From Anseranas semipalmata (lineage: Eukaryota; Chordata; Aves; Anseriformes; Anseranatidae), in NCBI GenBank assembly GCA_013399115.1, contig VXAA01003176.1, positions 681,104-745,103 on the forward strand: DNA of 64,000 nucleotides, given 5' to 3'. Made by a program: the position numbers and the translations under genes. The notes under the pieces are model-generated. The model saw only the letters and a list, made by a program, of their open reading frames with translations, was not told the origin of the DNA and did not search any database. Shown piece after piece: positions 15,217 through 26,413 of this stretch; within the stretch, counting starts at the first letter, position 1, and each line of letters begins with the position of its first letter.

Positions 15217-15652
15217 CTATGAATACTCAAACTGTCTATATACAAGCTGTGCCACTAAGTGTTTACAAGACAGTCCTGATATTTGCAGATTCATCGTGCT
15301 GCAGGAAAACCCACCAACAGGTTGGGTGGAATATGGTGCAGTACGTGGGCTGAAATGGCTCCATGATACTTCAACGTACCATTGCATCAGACGAACAGAT
15401 AGCTGCAGAGATATGGTGCACTTTATACCATCCTCTTCCACAAAAACAACACCACATAATTTGTATTGTTGCAGACTTTTATTGAGAATATCATAGTGGA
15501 AGAATGTATTAGGGATGTATCCAGGGAGACATACAGCTCCCTGTAATTTACTACTTTCTTCCTCTTGTACCCCTGTCAGTAGCAGAACTGACATACTAAT
15601 ATGAATGCATGAACTGGCTTCTCTACTTGGACATCCAATCCCATTTCCCTAT
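15217..15652 (-). other. Longest open frame outside CR1 (minus strand), unrecognised
   Basis: Minus-strand reading is open for about 146 codons, from just after a TAG near 15652 to a TAG at 15217. The first ATG gives 125 codons starting at 15594. The product is balanced in composition. It ends with a C-x13-C-x-H arrangement (FSC..SGLSCKHLVAQL) that loosely recalls the last half of a SWIM zinc finger, but the first CxC pair of SWIM is not present. No family was recognised. A frame of this length is about what chance predicts once or so in 64 kb of 38-40% GC DNA on six frames. It may therefore be spurious, a decayed retrocopy or an exon. Confidence 0.15.
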
Positions 15653-17314
15653 TAAGAATATTTTTGGAAGCATTTGTAAAAGACTTAACAGTGTGAATGA
15701 ACCCAGTTGCAGAAACTGCACAAACTTACGTGATTAGGTACGATTTAAACTAATGGGGTTGAAAGAAAATGAGGTATACAAGGCAAGTGCCAATTCTTAC
15801 CCTTTTCTGTCAATGCCCTAAACAGCTGCTGCATGTCCTTCACTTCAAACAGGCGACAGTATCAGTATAGAGTCTTCAAGCAAATTACGCATACACATTT
15901 CTGTTCAGAGGTCTGAGTTGCACAGACCATGGCAGTCAACATAGTACAAAGCTTATCCTAAACTGTCTCTAGATCTTGTAAATCAAGTAATATTGTACTG
16001 CAAAATACCATGCAAAAATATAGATCCTCAGGAACAGCAGTACTATGTAAACTTGTAATTTAGCTTAAACGTTTATTATAACTGTGAGATTTTAGAAGAT
16101 AAAGTTGCAGAATCATCTTCCACTACTTTCTTTTAACCTAAGTACAATTCAATTTTCTTGCTTATATTACTCTGGCAATAAATGAATAAGCAGACACATT
16201 CCTTTGATGCTTCCTGTCATCTTGGTTTCCCCATTACAATATAGGTGCTCAGTTAATGACAGGACTGAAGGCTTCACAGAGCTAAAATGAGAATAAACCA
16301 TTCCACCTTACCAAAAACTTACATTAATTACTTGGCCCTGTCTGATTTTCTCATTTTCTAGAACTCATTTTCCAGATAGAAACTGAATGGTGATCTGGTA
16401 ATCCCCTCTTTGTTTCATATCTATAACCCTACATTATATAACCTGAAGCTTTTTGCACTTTCAACTAAATCTAAGATTTTTAGGGACATATTAAAAATCA
16501 CTGGAAAAATCATCTTTGAGCTTTCAGCCAAAAGTTATGTGAAAAAGTCTAGTTTGCTGAGAAATAAACCTTCCCTCCAAAACTACAAAAAGTTAACACA
16601 TTTGAAATTCTATATTTAAAAAGATGACCCTTTTTCTAAGTGAAACAGACTAACTAGACAGCTTCAACTATAAAAAAAGAAACAAATTATGAATAATTGA
16701 TAAGAAAGATATTTGAAACAACCTTGTGAACACATGTTGCTATGAGAAACAAAGTATATTAAATATTCTGGGGAAAGAGTAAAGGGACTGAATGCAATCT
16801 ATTCAAACAGCTACACAGATATTTAACAAATACTTATTGCAAATGTCTTCTTATAGCAATTTGATCTACAGAAAATAATTTCTTGCAAATTCCACCAACA
16901 AAAATATTTGTAAAAGTGAACAATTAATGCTTAGAAAATATACGTATTATGTTTAGTTATAAAGCTAAATAACACCTTACCTTTTAAAACTTGAATAATA
17001 ATAATAGTGTATTCTGATACTGAAGCAAGCATTCAGGAAAGCTTTATTTTTTATCCAATATTTAAGGTATTTTTGCTTCTATAAATGCAAAGTAATAGTA
17101 TTTTTCTGCCTGGTCTCCATTTTTGGTCAGGAAGAACGTCATCCTTCTCACAAGCGAAATAAACATTTCTGAAGTAAAAATTGACATTTTAAGCCTGTTA
17201 CAGGGGAAGCCCTAACTGGAAGTCAGAAAAGTAAAAATTTGACTACTTCTGCCCTGCTATAAAATTATTAAACAACTCTGGTGTGCACTGAGGAAGAAAC
17301 TAAGCACAGGGAAT

Positions 17315-17780
17315 TGTTATGGGGGAGGCTCACCCTAAAGCTCCGGTCTACATCTGCCCTGCTATACTGGTTTACATATGTATAGAAAAGGACAAATGAA
17401 CCCTTTGCTTTACATCCTCATAACACATCTGTAGTGAGGAGCCAGAAAGTGGTGGTAACCCACTGGCTTTAAATACAATGAAGATCTATGGGATTGGCCT
17501 GGGGTGGCATGACTCCTAAGTCCACTGACAGCTTACACTGACCATCTAAATAAGAAAGCAATAAATAGTTAACACAATACCCTCACAGGAGAGCACGCAC
17601 CATCATGCAGAAAGGTGATGCAGAGCCCAGTGAGGAACATCTACCTGTAAAAGCCCGGCAGGAACATGGGACCTGGACATCGTAACCAGCTGGGGCGATG
17701 CCTTGCTCCTCCATGGCCTGCAAGCTCACGGTGCTAGTGCCAGTAGGGCCGAAGGCCTGCACCAGTGTCTCTCCTGCACA
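17315..17780 (+). mobile_element. LTR-like interspersed repeat, copy A
   Basis: This segment aligns, with clear divergence, to 51215-51828 in the same orientation. Shared blocks include a TG start followed by 'ggggg/gggg' and 'ctcacc', an identical 12-mer 'gctttacatcct', an 'agccagaaagt..aaccca' block, a 'gctta.actgacca.ctaaat' block, an 'atgcagaa' site (17605) and a terminal '..cacag'. Copy A starts TGTTATGG and ends ..TGCACA, giving TG..CA ends as in retroviral LTRs. It has an AATAAA at about 17560. It is about 130-150 bases shorter than copy B because of one internal gap. No flanking duplication or internal retroviral genes were seen, so 'solo LTR of an old ERV' is an inference and another repeat class is possible. 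Confidence 0.5.
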
Positions 17781-18524
17781 GATCGCGTGTGTGTGCGCAT
17801 GTGTTAGAAAGGAACATCAGAATATAAATTGCTATCTATCTGCTATACACATCGCGGTTGGTAAGAAAAAATGCAGATTTTATGTCAGTGAGCCATACGG
17901 TTCTGTTCTTGTGGCTCACGTGGCCTAAATTTCCCCACGACAAAGTCCATTTACTTTCTGCGCAGTTAGGCCCAAAAGTTGTGGAGGTAAGGTTTGTTGT
18001 TCAAAAGATAGCTACTGTAACTGAGAATTTTGTACAAAACATTCACCTCATGCATAACACAGGCTAACTCACAACACAGAGTATGGGTCTCTTCATCACT
18101 TGCTTTTTTTATTACAAGTGAAAGCTTCCATAGCTTAACATTAACAGATCCTAAGGGACTTACTAAATAAAAGCTAAAGAGTTGCCTGCCATAAAATTCT
18201 AAAATGAACATTTTTCTAAAAAGAAATTAATTTAATTAATTAAAAGAAATTAAATTGTTTTCTAATAAGAAATTACATTTCTTTTTAAAAGGCATTAGAA
18301 CATATAAGGAAAGAAAATAAAAGGTGGGATGAATCAAAAAGTACAATGAAAAATGGCAACATGAATTTTAGCCTAAGAATACCAGAACAAATGCTGTCTT
18401 TAACAGAAAAGCTGCAGAAGTTTAATAATGCCAACAAGAAGTAAACCAAACCCAGGCAGTCACTTAAAATACAGCTGCTCAGCACCAGAAGAATAGAAGG
18501 AATCAGCCCGGCTGAGATACAAAC

Positions 18525-18638
18525 CTGTAGCACCAGATAACATGAGATATTTAGGATTCTCCACATCCACAAAAAAATTATTCAGACCTCGTATCTTATC
18601 CATAAGCTCACCTAATACAGAAGCCAGCAGCAATACAC
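18525..18638 (-). CDS. Exon-like open frame, minus strand, product unknown
   Basis: Read on the minus strand, a pyrimidine-rich acceptor (gctttttgtggttcag) at 18639 is followed by 114 bases open in one frame. A GTTTGT donor follows at 18524. The translated piece is hydrophobic at first (VLLLASVLGELMDK) and then polar (VDVENPKYLMLSGAT). It starts and ends in phase 1, so skipping it would keep frame. The protein family is not recognised. The donor is not the strongest form. It could equally be a chance frame. Confidence 0.17.
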
Positions 18639-21600
18639 CTGAACCACAAAAAGCTACATTTTTAACAGTTCCTTTTTTTCAGTGTGTAATTAAACATGCT
18701 GTATGCTGCACCCAGCAGTATCTTTGTTTTTCTGGAAGTAAAGCTTAAGCGAAGGTTTAAACAGCGTATAATTTATTATACTGGGCAAATAATTCTTCCT
18801 CTTTTGAAATTACAGTTCTCCACGAATCTCTCTTTGATAGTTTGACCTGCATATACACACTGTTTGGCTACTCTATTAAAGGTAATAGTAGATTTCAAAA
18901 AGCAGTGTCTATAGAGAATTTTGTAGGTATAGTATTGTGGAATTATAAGCCAGATGTTCAGCCTAATTAATGTAAGTATACTTAATAGTTATGCAAATAA
19001 GAAAGTAATTCAGATGAAACCTACTCCATCTCCATAGATAATTACTCTTTTCATCACTTACATCTAGTTTTAGGGTATTAAACTATATAATTTTCTTATA
19101 ATAAATTAAAATGCTGATCTTAAACATCCCCTCAACCCATCAGATGAACAATAACAGGCTTGCACTGTTAATAGAAATGTAAAGGGATCCTATTTCACAG
19201 GATTTTCAGCAAGGAATTACATTACCATCACGAAAATCAGGCAAACAGTTCAAGCTCAGATCAAGAAACCTTTATTGTTCTGGAATTAAATAGATAAACT
19301 ATTCTTATTCTTACTCAGAACTTTCATATAATTAGCAGAACGTACAACTAAACCCCGAATGGTTCCAGCAATCAGCTTTCCAGTTTGTCATCACTGGACA
19401 AAAACCACATACCATTGTTTCTTTAATTATGTTTTGGAATGACCACTGACTATAACCTTGCTGAGTCAACATCTGTAGATCAAATTTGGCAACCTGGGAT
19501 CTGTGCGCCTATTTCAAACAGATAATTCATACACATATTTTACTTTCTCTTGGAGAAGCGGACGGTATCACCTGCTTGCATATTAAAAAATACTTCCATA
19601 CAGTTAAATTAGATGCTTGATCATTTGCCCTGACTTCCAGATATTATTTGCATATAATACCATAAATTACCTATTTACTAACATTACTATCCATCCACAT
19701 ATATCCATCCATAATTCCAGTGGGGAATACAACGAGGAAAAGTAGTATGTATTAATGACTGCAGTTCAGCGGTAGGCATGTGCTCATGTCCCATTAGCAT
19801 CATGTGTTTAACAATGTACTGAATCAGGGACCAGTACACACCCTATGCAGAACAGGTTGTACATAACTATTAAGAACACACATTGTGATAATGCCCAAGT
19901 TCTGAATTAGGACCCCAAGACACACTAGGCTTTGGGCAAAGATATGTTAAGACCCAGGACTGCTTCTAGTCAAATCACTTAATCAATGTTAATAAATATT
20001 TATCTAAATATTTATCTATCACCATAAAAATAATCTGAACTAACCATACATACATATGCTTACAGAATCACAGTATAAATAGATACTGTCGTTATGGAGA
20101 CAACTGACTCATGCAGGAAGAATTTAAAATTGTATGTTTTCAATTATATCCACTACCCTTTCAGAAGACAAAAAACTGCAAATACCTTTGCATAGAATTA
20201 TGAGCTTTGAAGATATGGATTATTTTCAATCAAGGAAGAAAATATTATTATTCTCTCTTCAACTATAGCAGAAGTCAGAGAAAGGGAAAGATGAAATACA
20301 TATGAATTTGCATTTAAGAAAGGGAAAAACTGTAGGGAAGAATCTGAACAACTTCAGATTTTTTCTGAATGAACATACACTTCAGAAGAGATAAATATAG
20401 TAGATAAAATCCATGAAATAGAAAAGCAAAGAAACATACTAGGTAGTGCTGAATAAAGTAACAATTACCAGGGGAAAAACAAAAACAACAACAACAAAAC
20501 AACCCAACAGAATTAAACTTTTAAAACAAAGTTAAATAGGAAAAGGTCTTTTACTAAATAAGTATAAAAATTAGTGAATGGGAAAGAATAGAGGAGCAGT
20601 AATAATTGGAATTGATACAGTCTTGTACTGATCAAGACTTAGCATAGTCTAGGTTTGGTCTCAAAACTAAATTGTATTTAGCTACATAAATAAATTAATA
20701 AAGTGATTCTAAACCTAAACAGTATGTTACTGGATAGGGAATAATTATTGTTACAAGGGTTAGGAATGAAAGACTTGATCCAGAATACTGTGTACAACTG
20801 GTCACTCATGTTCAAACTTGAGCACACACAAGACCTTCTAAAATACCCATGGGAACATGCCAACTATTATGAGAAGAGAAAGTAAAGCTGAAAAGTTATA
20901 TTACAGCTCTATAATAGTAAATCTTATGATGAACATTAGGAAGGATGAACCTTTAAAATTTAGAAATGATGTATATATGCTTGACAAACAAGCACAAACT
21001 GGTAATAAACTTAGTTTGAAAAACAGGCTATTCTATTAAAGAAGCAAAGTTTTGGACCAACTTTTCAGTAGTAATAGCAGGAACAAGAAAATTGTTTTCA
21101 AGATGAAAGTTAAGTTGATGAATCTGGTAACAGGACAAGAAAGCTTATACATAGTAGGAAAGTGAACTTAACATGGGAGTCAATTCCAGCTTTATGTCCT
21201 TCTACACCAAGTTAATGGACTATACGAAATTGTTTTGCGTATGAAAAAAATATGAGGCCTATTACCTCTGAACCTAAAGCTATCAATGTAAAATCAAAAA
21301 TCCAACAAATTGGAATATTAAACAATATTCTTTGGGAAATTATGCTTCCTTTGATTATAGAATTTTTGAAGTATGCTCAGAACTGAGGTGGCATTCTCTG
21401 CTGAAGGTAGAGTTCCACCCAGAATTGAACACAAAGGCTCTGATCCTCAAATAAATTAGACTGAAGTGATGAAGTCTGGGGACAGTATTATGCTTAGGTT
21501 ACAAATAATGATGGAAAAATGTTTCCAAGAATATTTAATTGAGTTTTGCTGAAATACTTCAGAATTTATTTGATTTGAATGAAGCTAGAACATTTTAACA

Positions 21601-22027
21601 CCAGATAAAATGACACGGTATAACTTATTTTATTAAACTGTTTATTTAGTTCAATGATTTCACAGGTTAATTTTTTATTATTTTTATTTTTTCCCCTCTT
21701 CTGCACTGCCTTTCAGTATTCAGGTTACTTGCTTAATGAAAAAAATAGCCAATTTTAGTGAACAATCTGTTAGTGGTCATAATCTGCTTCCTACTCCATC
21801 AGCCTCCTTTCTTTCACTATGACAGAAAAGATTTCTTTTCATAAAAATTAATAAAACATGTTTGCAATTTTCATATCATTCTGCTTTGGGACAGTGGCAT
21901 TGAGAAATGACCAATTGAGGTTTTATTTCTAAAGGCAAATAAAAATTTCTTTTGAAAAGCCTTAGCAGAAGTTCTGAAAAGGGGCTTTAAAGACAACTTC
22001 TGTATTCAAAATGCAACATCCAAATTG

Positions 22028-22045
22028 TTTTTTTTTTTTTTTTTT
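22028..22045. repeat. Poly-T run (T18)
   Basis: Eighteen consecutive T residues followed at once by CCTAACAG. On the plus strand this would make a textbook acceptor with an extreme polypyrimidine tract. It could equally be the reversed A-tail of a lost retroposon. Confidence 0.85.
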
Positions 22046-22296
22046 CCTAACAGGGCATTTATTAACTAGATGGGAAATTATATCCAGTTTTACTATGAAA
22101 CAGCTACTAAAACTCATACTTTGGAATCATGCTTTCAGAACCACGCACAGGCGGCTACATCTCTGTTTAACTGCAAGAGCCTGTTGTCACGGTAAGGAGT
22201 AGTTACTATCGCTATCAACATGCAAGTGCTACACCACATGCAATCTGTAGTACTTTTACAGTACATTTTAATATTACTACATTCAATCTCCTGCAG

Positions 22297-22434
22297 GATT
22301 CAAGGAAGTATCCGGTCCTCAGAGCAGCAGGACAGTAGAGAGATTGATAGATATACGGAATTTGATAAACTGGATGAAAGTGCAAGAATTGCAAAGCTTC
22401 AGGTCCCGCGGCAACATTTAGGCAAGTAACAACG
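22297..22434 (+). CDS. Exon-like open frame, plus strand, product unknown
   Basis: A good acceptor (attcaatctcctgcag) ends at 22296. The following frame is open to a TAA at about 22432 and is rich in charged residues (SSEQQDSREIDRYTEFDKLD, then ESARIAKLQ). A weak GTAACA donor overlaps the stop. Another acceptor/donor pair lies just upstream (about 22054-22192), only about 104 bases away. No family was recognised. A-rich DNA readily gives such charged translations, so this may be noise. Confidence 0.13.
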
Positions 22435-23536
22435 GAAGGGAGGTTAAAGGAATGCATTTTGGCAAAGATGCAACAGTCTTAAACCAGATCTTCCTACTCC
22501 ATAGTGATTCCTTGAAAAAGGCATGGAACTGAAAAGTTAGCCTTTTTTTGTGCTTCTGAAAAAGCTGCTGTGATATTCTGGTGGGAGGAAAAAACACAGT
22601 TTTGGATGTGCCATACAAAAGACATTCTGATTAATCGTAAGTGTACACAAAAAGAACATAGCAGAAGTGAGAAAAGATGCACCATATATCCCAGTTTGCT
22701 TCCCAGCAAAAACAAACTTGTCACCTATGGTCAAAGGAAGCAAAGAGCTGTTTCTTCTTACTATAAACATGCTCTCAAGACAGACCAAATAACTCCCCCT
22801 CCTACAGGAACCAAGTCCACAGAGGAGCTGCAGTGCACTGAAAAGTGGGTATTAATTCAGAAAGAAGGGACTTGACTAGGTCAGGTGAAGTTACAAGTAA
22901 TTTATTACATTCTTTATTTTCTGCTTTTTCACTATGTTTTTTCCAGTACTAGTATTTTCCAATACTAAATTCTGTATCTTCACTCAAGATTAGATGGAAA
23001 AATTTTCAACATCGAAAGTCTAAGACTAAGCAAAATCAACATTGATTGGAAACAAGATTTTAGTTTAAAAATGTTCATAAGGAAAATAGGGATTTTCAGC
23101 CTACAGTCCACAAGTCGGAAAGACACTACCAGCAAAAGCTTATGCTGGATGTCACCTATTTCATAAAGAAGTGTGGTATAGAAAGAATAATGGTTGAGAA
23201 AGTAGGAAGTAAAGAAAATGACGAGGAAAGCTTGAGAGGCCTCAAGGAATATTATTGCTTTATTTCCTATTGTGAAGATTGTTATTGTATCTATAGCCAG
23301 TCATGACATTATAGGACATGATATCTTCCCCAGCTGTTTATATCCCTGGCTTTCTTAGGCACTTCATCAACTAAGGAGCAACCTAGAGTTTCACACAAGC
23401 TTGGTTTTGAACAAGATTGTTTTTGAATTTTAATGTTAATAAGGTTAAAACATGCTAACTCTACTGATTCAACTGCTATGAACTGTATTCCCAGTTCCTC
23501 ATTTCTAAATCCCGTCTGAACGGTTTGAATGCTTAC

Positions 23537-23564
23537 CTTTGGAATATCAAACTGAATTAAATGA
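23537..23564 (-). other. Possible 28-base microexon, minus strand
   Basis: On the minus strand the acceptor 'tttctgcttgactgctag' and the donor AAAG|GTAAGC frame 28 bases, which read HLIQFDIPK in the only sensible frame. Both sites fit consensus well. Such a short segment has little statistical weight. Confidence 0.12.
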
Positions 23565-24961
23565 CTAGCAGTCAAGCAGAAATCAAAATATGCAAATTTT
23601 CACATATCTAAATTCTTTGACAGCTGTCACCTATTACTAGTATTACGTAAACATTAAGAGTAATTAAAGTTAAAAAAAGTAAAAAAGAAATTAAATATGG
23701 GGATATTATACTTGGAATTTCTTGTTTCCTGACTCTGTTTTTTAATTTTCTTTTATTTTTCTGAAAGTAAATAATTCCAGATGAAAGCGAGCTGTAATAA
23801 TAATCTAGGATATTAAGTAAACTCTAAAATTTGCAATTTTTAGTGCTGCCTTTTTTTTTTCTCTTCCTTAGCAGAAACTTACATTCCATGTAATCTAGCC
23901 TCGAACTAGAAAATTTTGTAGGGTCTTTTTTTAACCAGAATGTCAACAAATTTCAAATAGAGCACTGCCTCTTCATTTATAACTCTCTTCAGAATACCAC
24001 ATTCATCAGCAGTTAGAAATAATCATTCACTTCTCTATTTAGATGTCAAAATGTCCATGTTTCAGCAACTGGAGGGCAGTACTTCCTGATCCCTCGTGCT
24101 TCTTACGATAGAAAAATGTTGTGCCTATTTTAAACTTAGTAATGAAATTGGATGAGGCATATTTAACCGAATATGTTTCAAATAATCAATTTTGGTATAG
24201 ACTGAAAATTTCAATACAGTTGAAGAAAAACATACATATGCAATTTTTGCTCCTACATAGGGGTCACTCTGAAGCCTTTACAAACAAATTCTTACTCAAG
24301 GTTCTTACTCACCTGGGGAGGTCTACTGATGTAAATGGATTTATTTGAAAAAGTAAAAATTGCAGGATTAAAATTATTGTCAATGAGTCACTTTATTCAA
24401 CTTGATACGATTCATGACAACTCCAGTGTGTAATTTGTCAAAGTTATATGGTCTGAACATCTATCAATAGATTTGCATGCAGAAAGCCAACCATCTACTT
24501 TAGCATCGCATGAAGTATACAAAGATCAGTTACAAATTCATCTCTCTAACACAAGTGCAGCCATATTATACCTTGTTCCTGTTACAGGCAGGAGCAAAGA
24601 GCAAGCAAGGTACCTGTAGATAATGTCCAGCTGTATTCATCAGGGACCAAATGCCATTGCACTGCTTAAGATCACAAAGAATGTAAATAATCCAAATCAG
24701 GACATTTCCTGCTTAAAGACTGTACCATTCACAAAACATCAATACTGATTTATAGACATCGCATGCAAGTCAGAATGGACCATGCATAACATAAAAGATG
24801 AAGAAATAGCAAATGGAGAGAATAAATAGCTATAATGACAAAAGGTTTCACACACTGAGGCAATGCAATAAAATGGAAACACTACATTTTTTAAAATTAA
24901 TTTAACACCTCTGAAGTTCATCTGCACATGCCACCATCATAAAATGCAACTTTTCACTCAC

Positions 24962-25101
24962 CAAAGTAGAGTTATGTGAAGCATCACCTGAGACCTCGGG
25001 TGTTCTTGTGCTGTTTGGAAGTCTGTGAGGGTTACGAGCTATCGCTTGGCACCAGCCCAACATTTTCTCCTTCCACTTATCCCTTCTCAATTTCTGAAAT
25101 T
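24962..25101 (-). CDS. Exon-like open frame, minus strand, product unknown
   Basis: On the minus strand a pyrimidine-rich acceptor (aaattattttcag) precedes 140 open bases ending at a consensus donor (TTG|GTGAGTG). The piece is basic at first ([20 protein letters not shown]) and then Ser/Thr/Asn-rich. It begins with two bases completing a codon and ends in phase 0. Its start phase matches the end phase of the candidate at 26311-26413, which would lie just upstream in a minus-strand transcript. I do not recognise the protein. It remains a candidate only. Confidence 0.22.
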
Positions 25102-25705
25102 CTGAAAATAATTTAGAGTCCCTGAAACATTGACACTTTGAATTTATTGCTTGCATGTCTCTGGATGCATGCCTCTAAAAACAGCTTTTTAAGTTGTATC
25201 TAAACAAGCTAATAAACATATTTTTAGAACACGGTTATTTAAAGTACTCTGAAGGGTTATGCCATGCAGGTTAGAAGAGAGCTATGCACTTTCATCACGT
25301 TACATGCATTAATACTATTTTAGGGTCAGCAAACTCAATGACCTCTCCCTTTAAATCTTTCTGAAGTTGTCACTTTTCTATTAAAGTGTTATTTTAAAGG
25401 AGTTCTATTACAAAATAACTGTGTGAATAGCATCTCTCCTAAAACCATATAACATTTAGATACAATACCCCACATTCTCTGAAACCACCAGGAAATAGCA
25501 CTAAAGCAGTGGCAGGTATTTAATACAAATCAACAGTGTGAAAACACATACATGCCCCCCCCCCACTGGAATACCTGGCTTGTCTTGAAATGGTAAACTA
25601 GGATGTATTGAAAATAGCAAAAAAGTAACATCAACACATTAGCAATAAATCCTACATGCCAACTGTAAGTTGCATGTGAACTTTTCAGTTTGTTACAATA
25701 AAAAA

Positions 25706-25747
25706 AATGCCTTTTAAGGAAGAACTAATGCCTTTTAAGGAAGAACT
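25706..25747. repeat. Perfect 21-base tandem duplication
   Basis: The 21-base unit starting aatgccttttaagg is present twice with no mismatch (25706-25726 and 25727-25747). A short echo (aagaact) follows. This is a recent local duplication. Confidence 0.95.
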
Positions 25748-26310
25748 AAGAACTAACATTCTGGAAATACAGGACTACTAAGTGTGGTTTTTTTGTTTGT
25801 TTGTTCTAAGTGTAAGAAACTTTCATAAATAACAATCTACGTTTCCCAGTTGTAATATATAATGCAGGTCTTCAGTGTAAAACTTTGCTAATTAATTACA
25901 AAATATAACTTGGAGCAATTTTGTTTTTCCTCCACAATATCTGAAGCAATTTGTAATCTGGTTGTTTATAACATTTTGAATTCAAAGTGTTTTATTCTGT
26001 AACATCATGAAATACACTAAACAAAACATTAACCTACCAGGTTGACTGACTAGTACTTCAACACTAGACTGAATAGATCTGGAACATACATAAAATAATG
26101 ATAAAGACCTTACATGGCAAAGAAGCACTTATTTAATGTGATTAGTATTATGTACTTGCAAAGAAATCTTATTTTTTCCTACAACACTTCTCCATGCAGT
26201 AAACGAGGACATGCTTCTGTTTGCGTCAGGCTTTAATTTTTCCAGGTTCTCATTCTGATAACCTATAGCCCCTTCGTGAATAGCTACGGTTCTATCACTT
26301 CCACACTTAC

Positions 26311-26413
26311 CAGTAATTTTCAAAGCATTAAACGCATGAAGCTGTATTTCTCCAAACAACCACATGGAATTGACAGTAAGGAGTAAGTGGGAACTAGCCT
26401 TAGCTTTTTCACG
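26311..26413 (-). CDS. Exon-like open frame, minus strand, product unknown
   Basis: A strong donor (ACTG|GTAAGTG) lies at 26310 on the minus strand, and the frame stays open upstream for about 50 codons. With the acceptor ending 'taatttcaag' the exon would be 103 bases. It would read REKAKASSHLLLTVNSMW and then LFGEIQLHAFNALKIT, and end in phase 1. Joining to 24962-25101 would give an in-frame Glu codon. Other upstream acceptors are possible. No family was recognised. Confidence 0.2.

Larger units (their letters stand above)
7589..17314. other. AT-rich non-coding stretch, no recognised gene
   Basis: No recognised gene lies here. Visible content is a T14 run at 10097-10110, a short CAA repeat near 10152, an A20 run at 12328-12347, a slightly GC-richer patch at about 11640-11890, and a 146-codon open stretch on the minus strand at 15217-15652 (listed separately). 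Nothing else rises above background. Confidence 0.6.

Noticed and set aside
18292..18440. Plus-strand exon-like frame after 'tttctttttaaaag'
   Set aside because: The translation is dominated by K/N/E/S as expected from A-rich DNA. The donor is weak, and the best candidate nearby is on the other strand.
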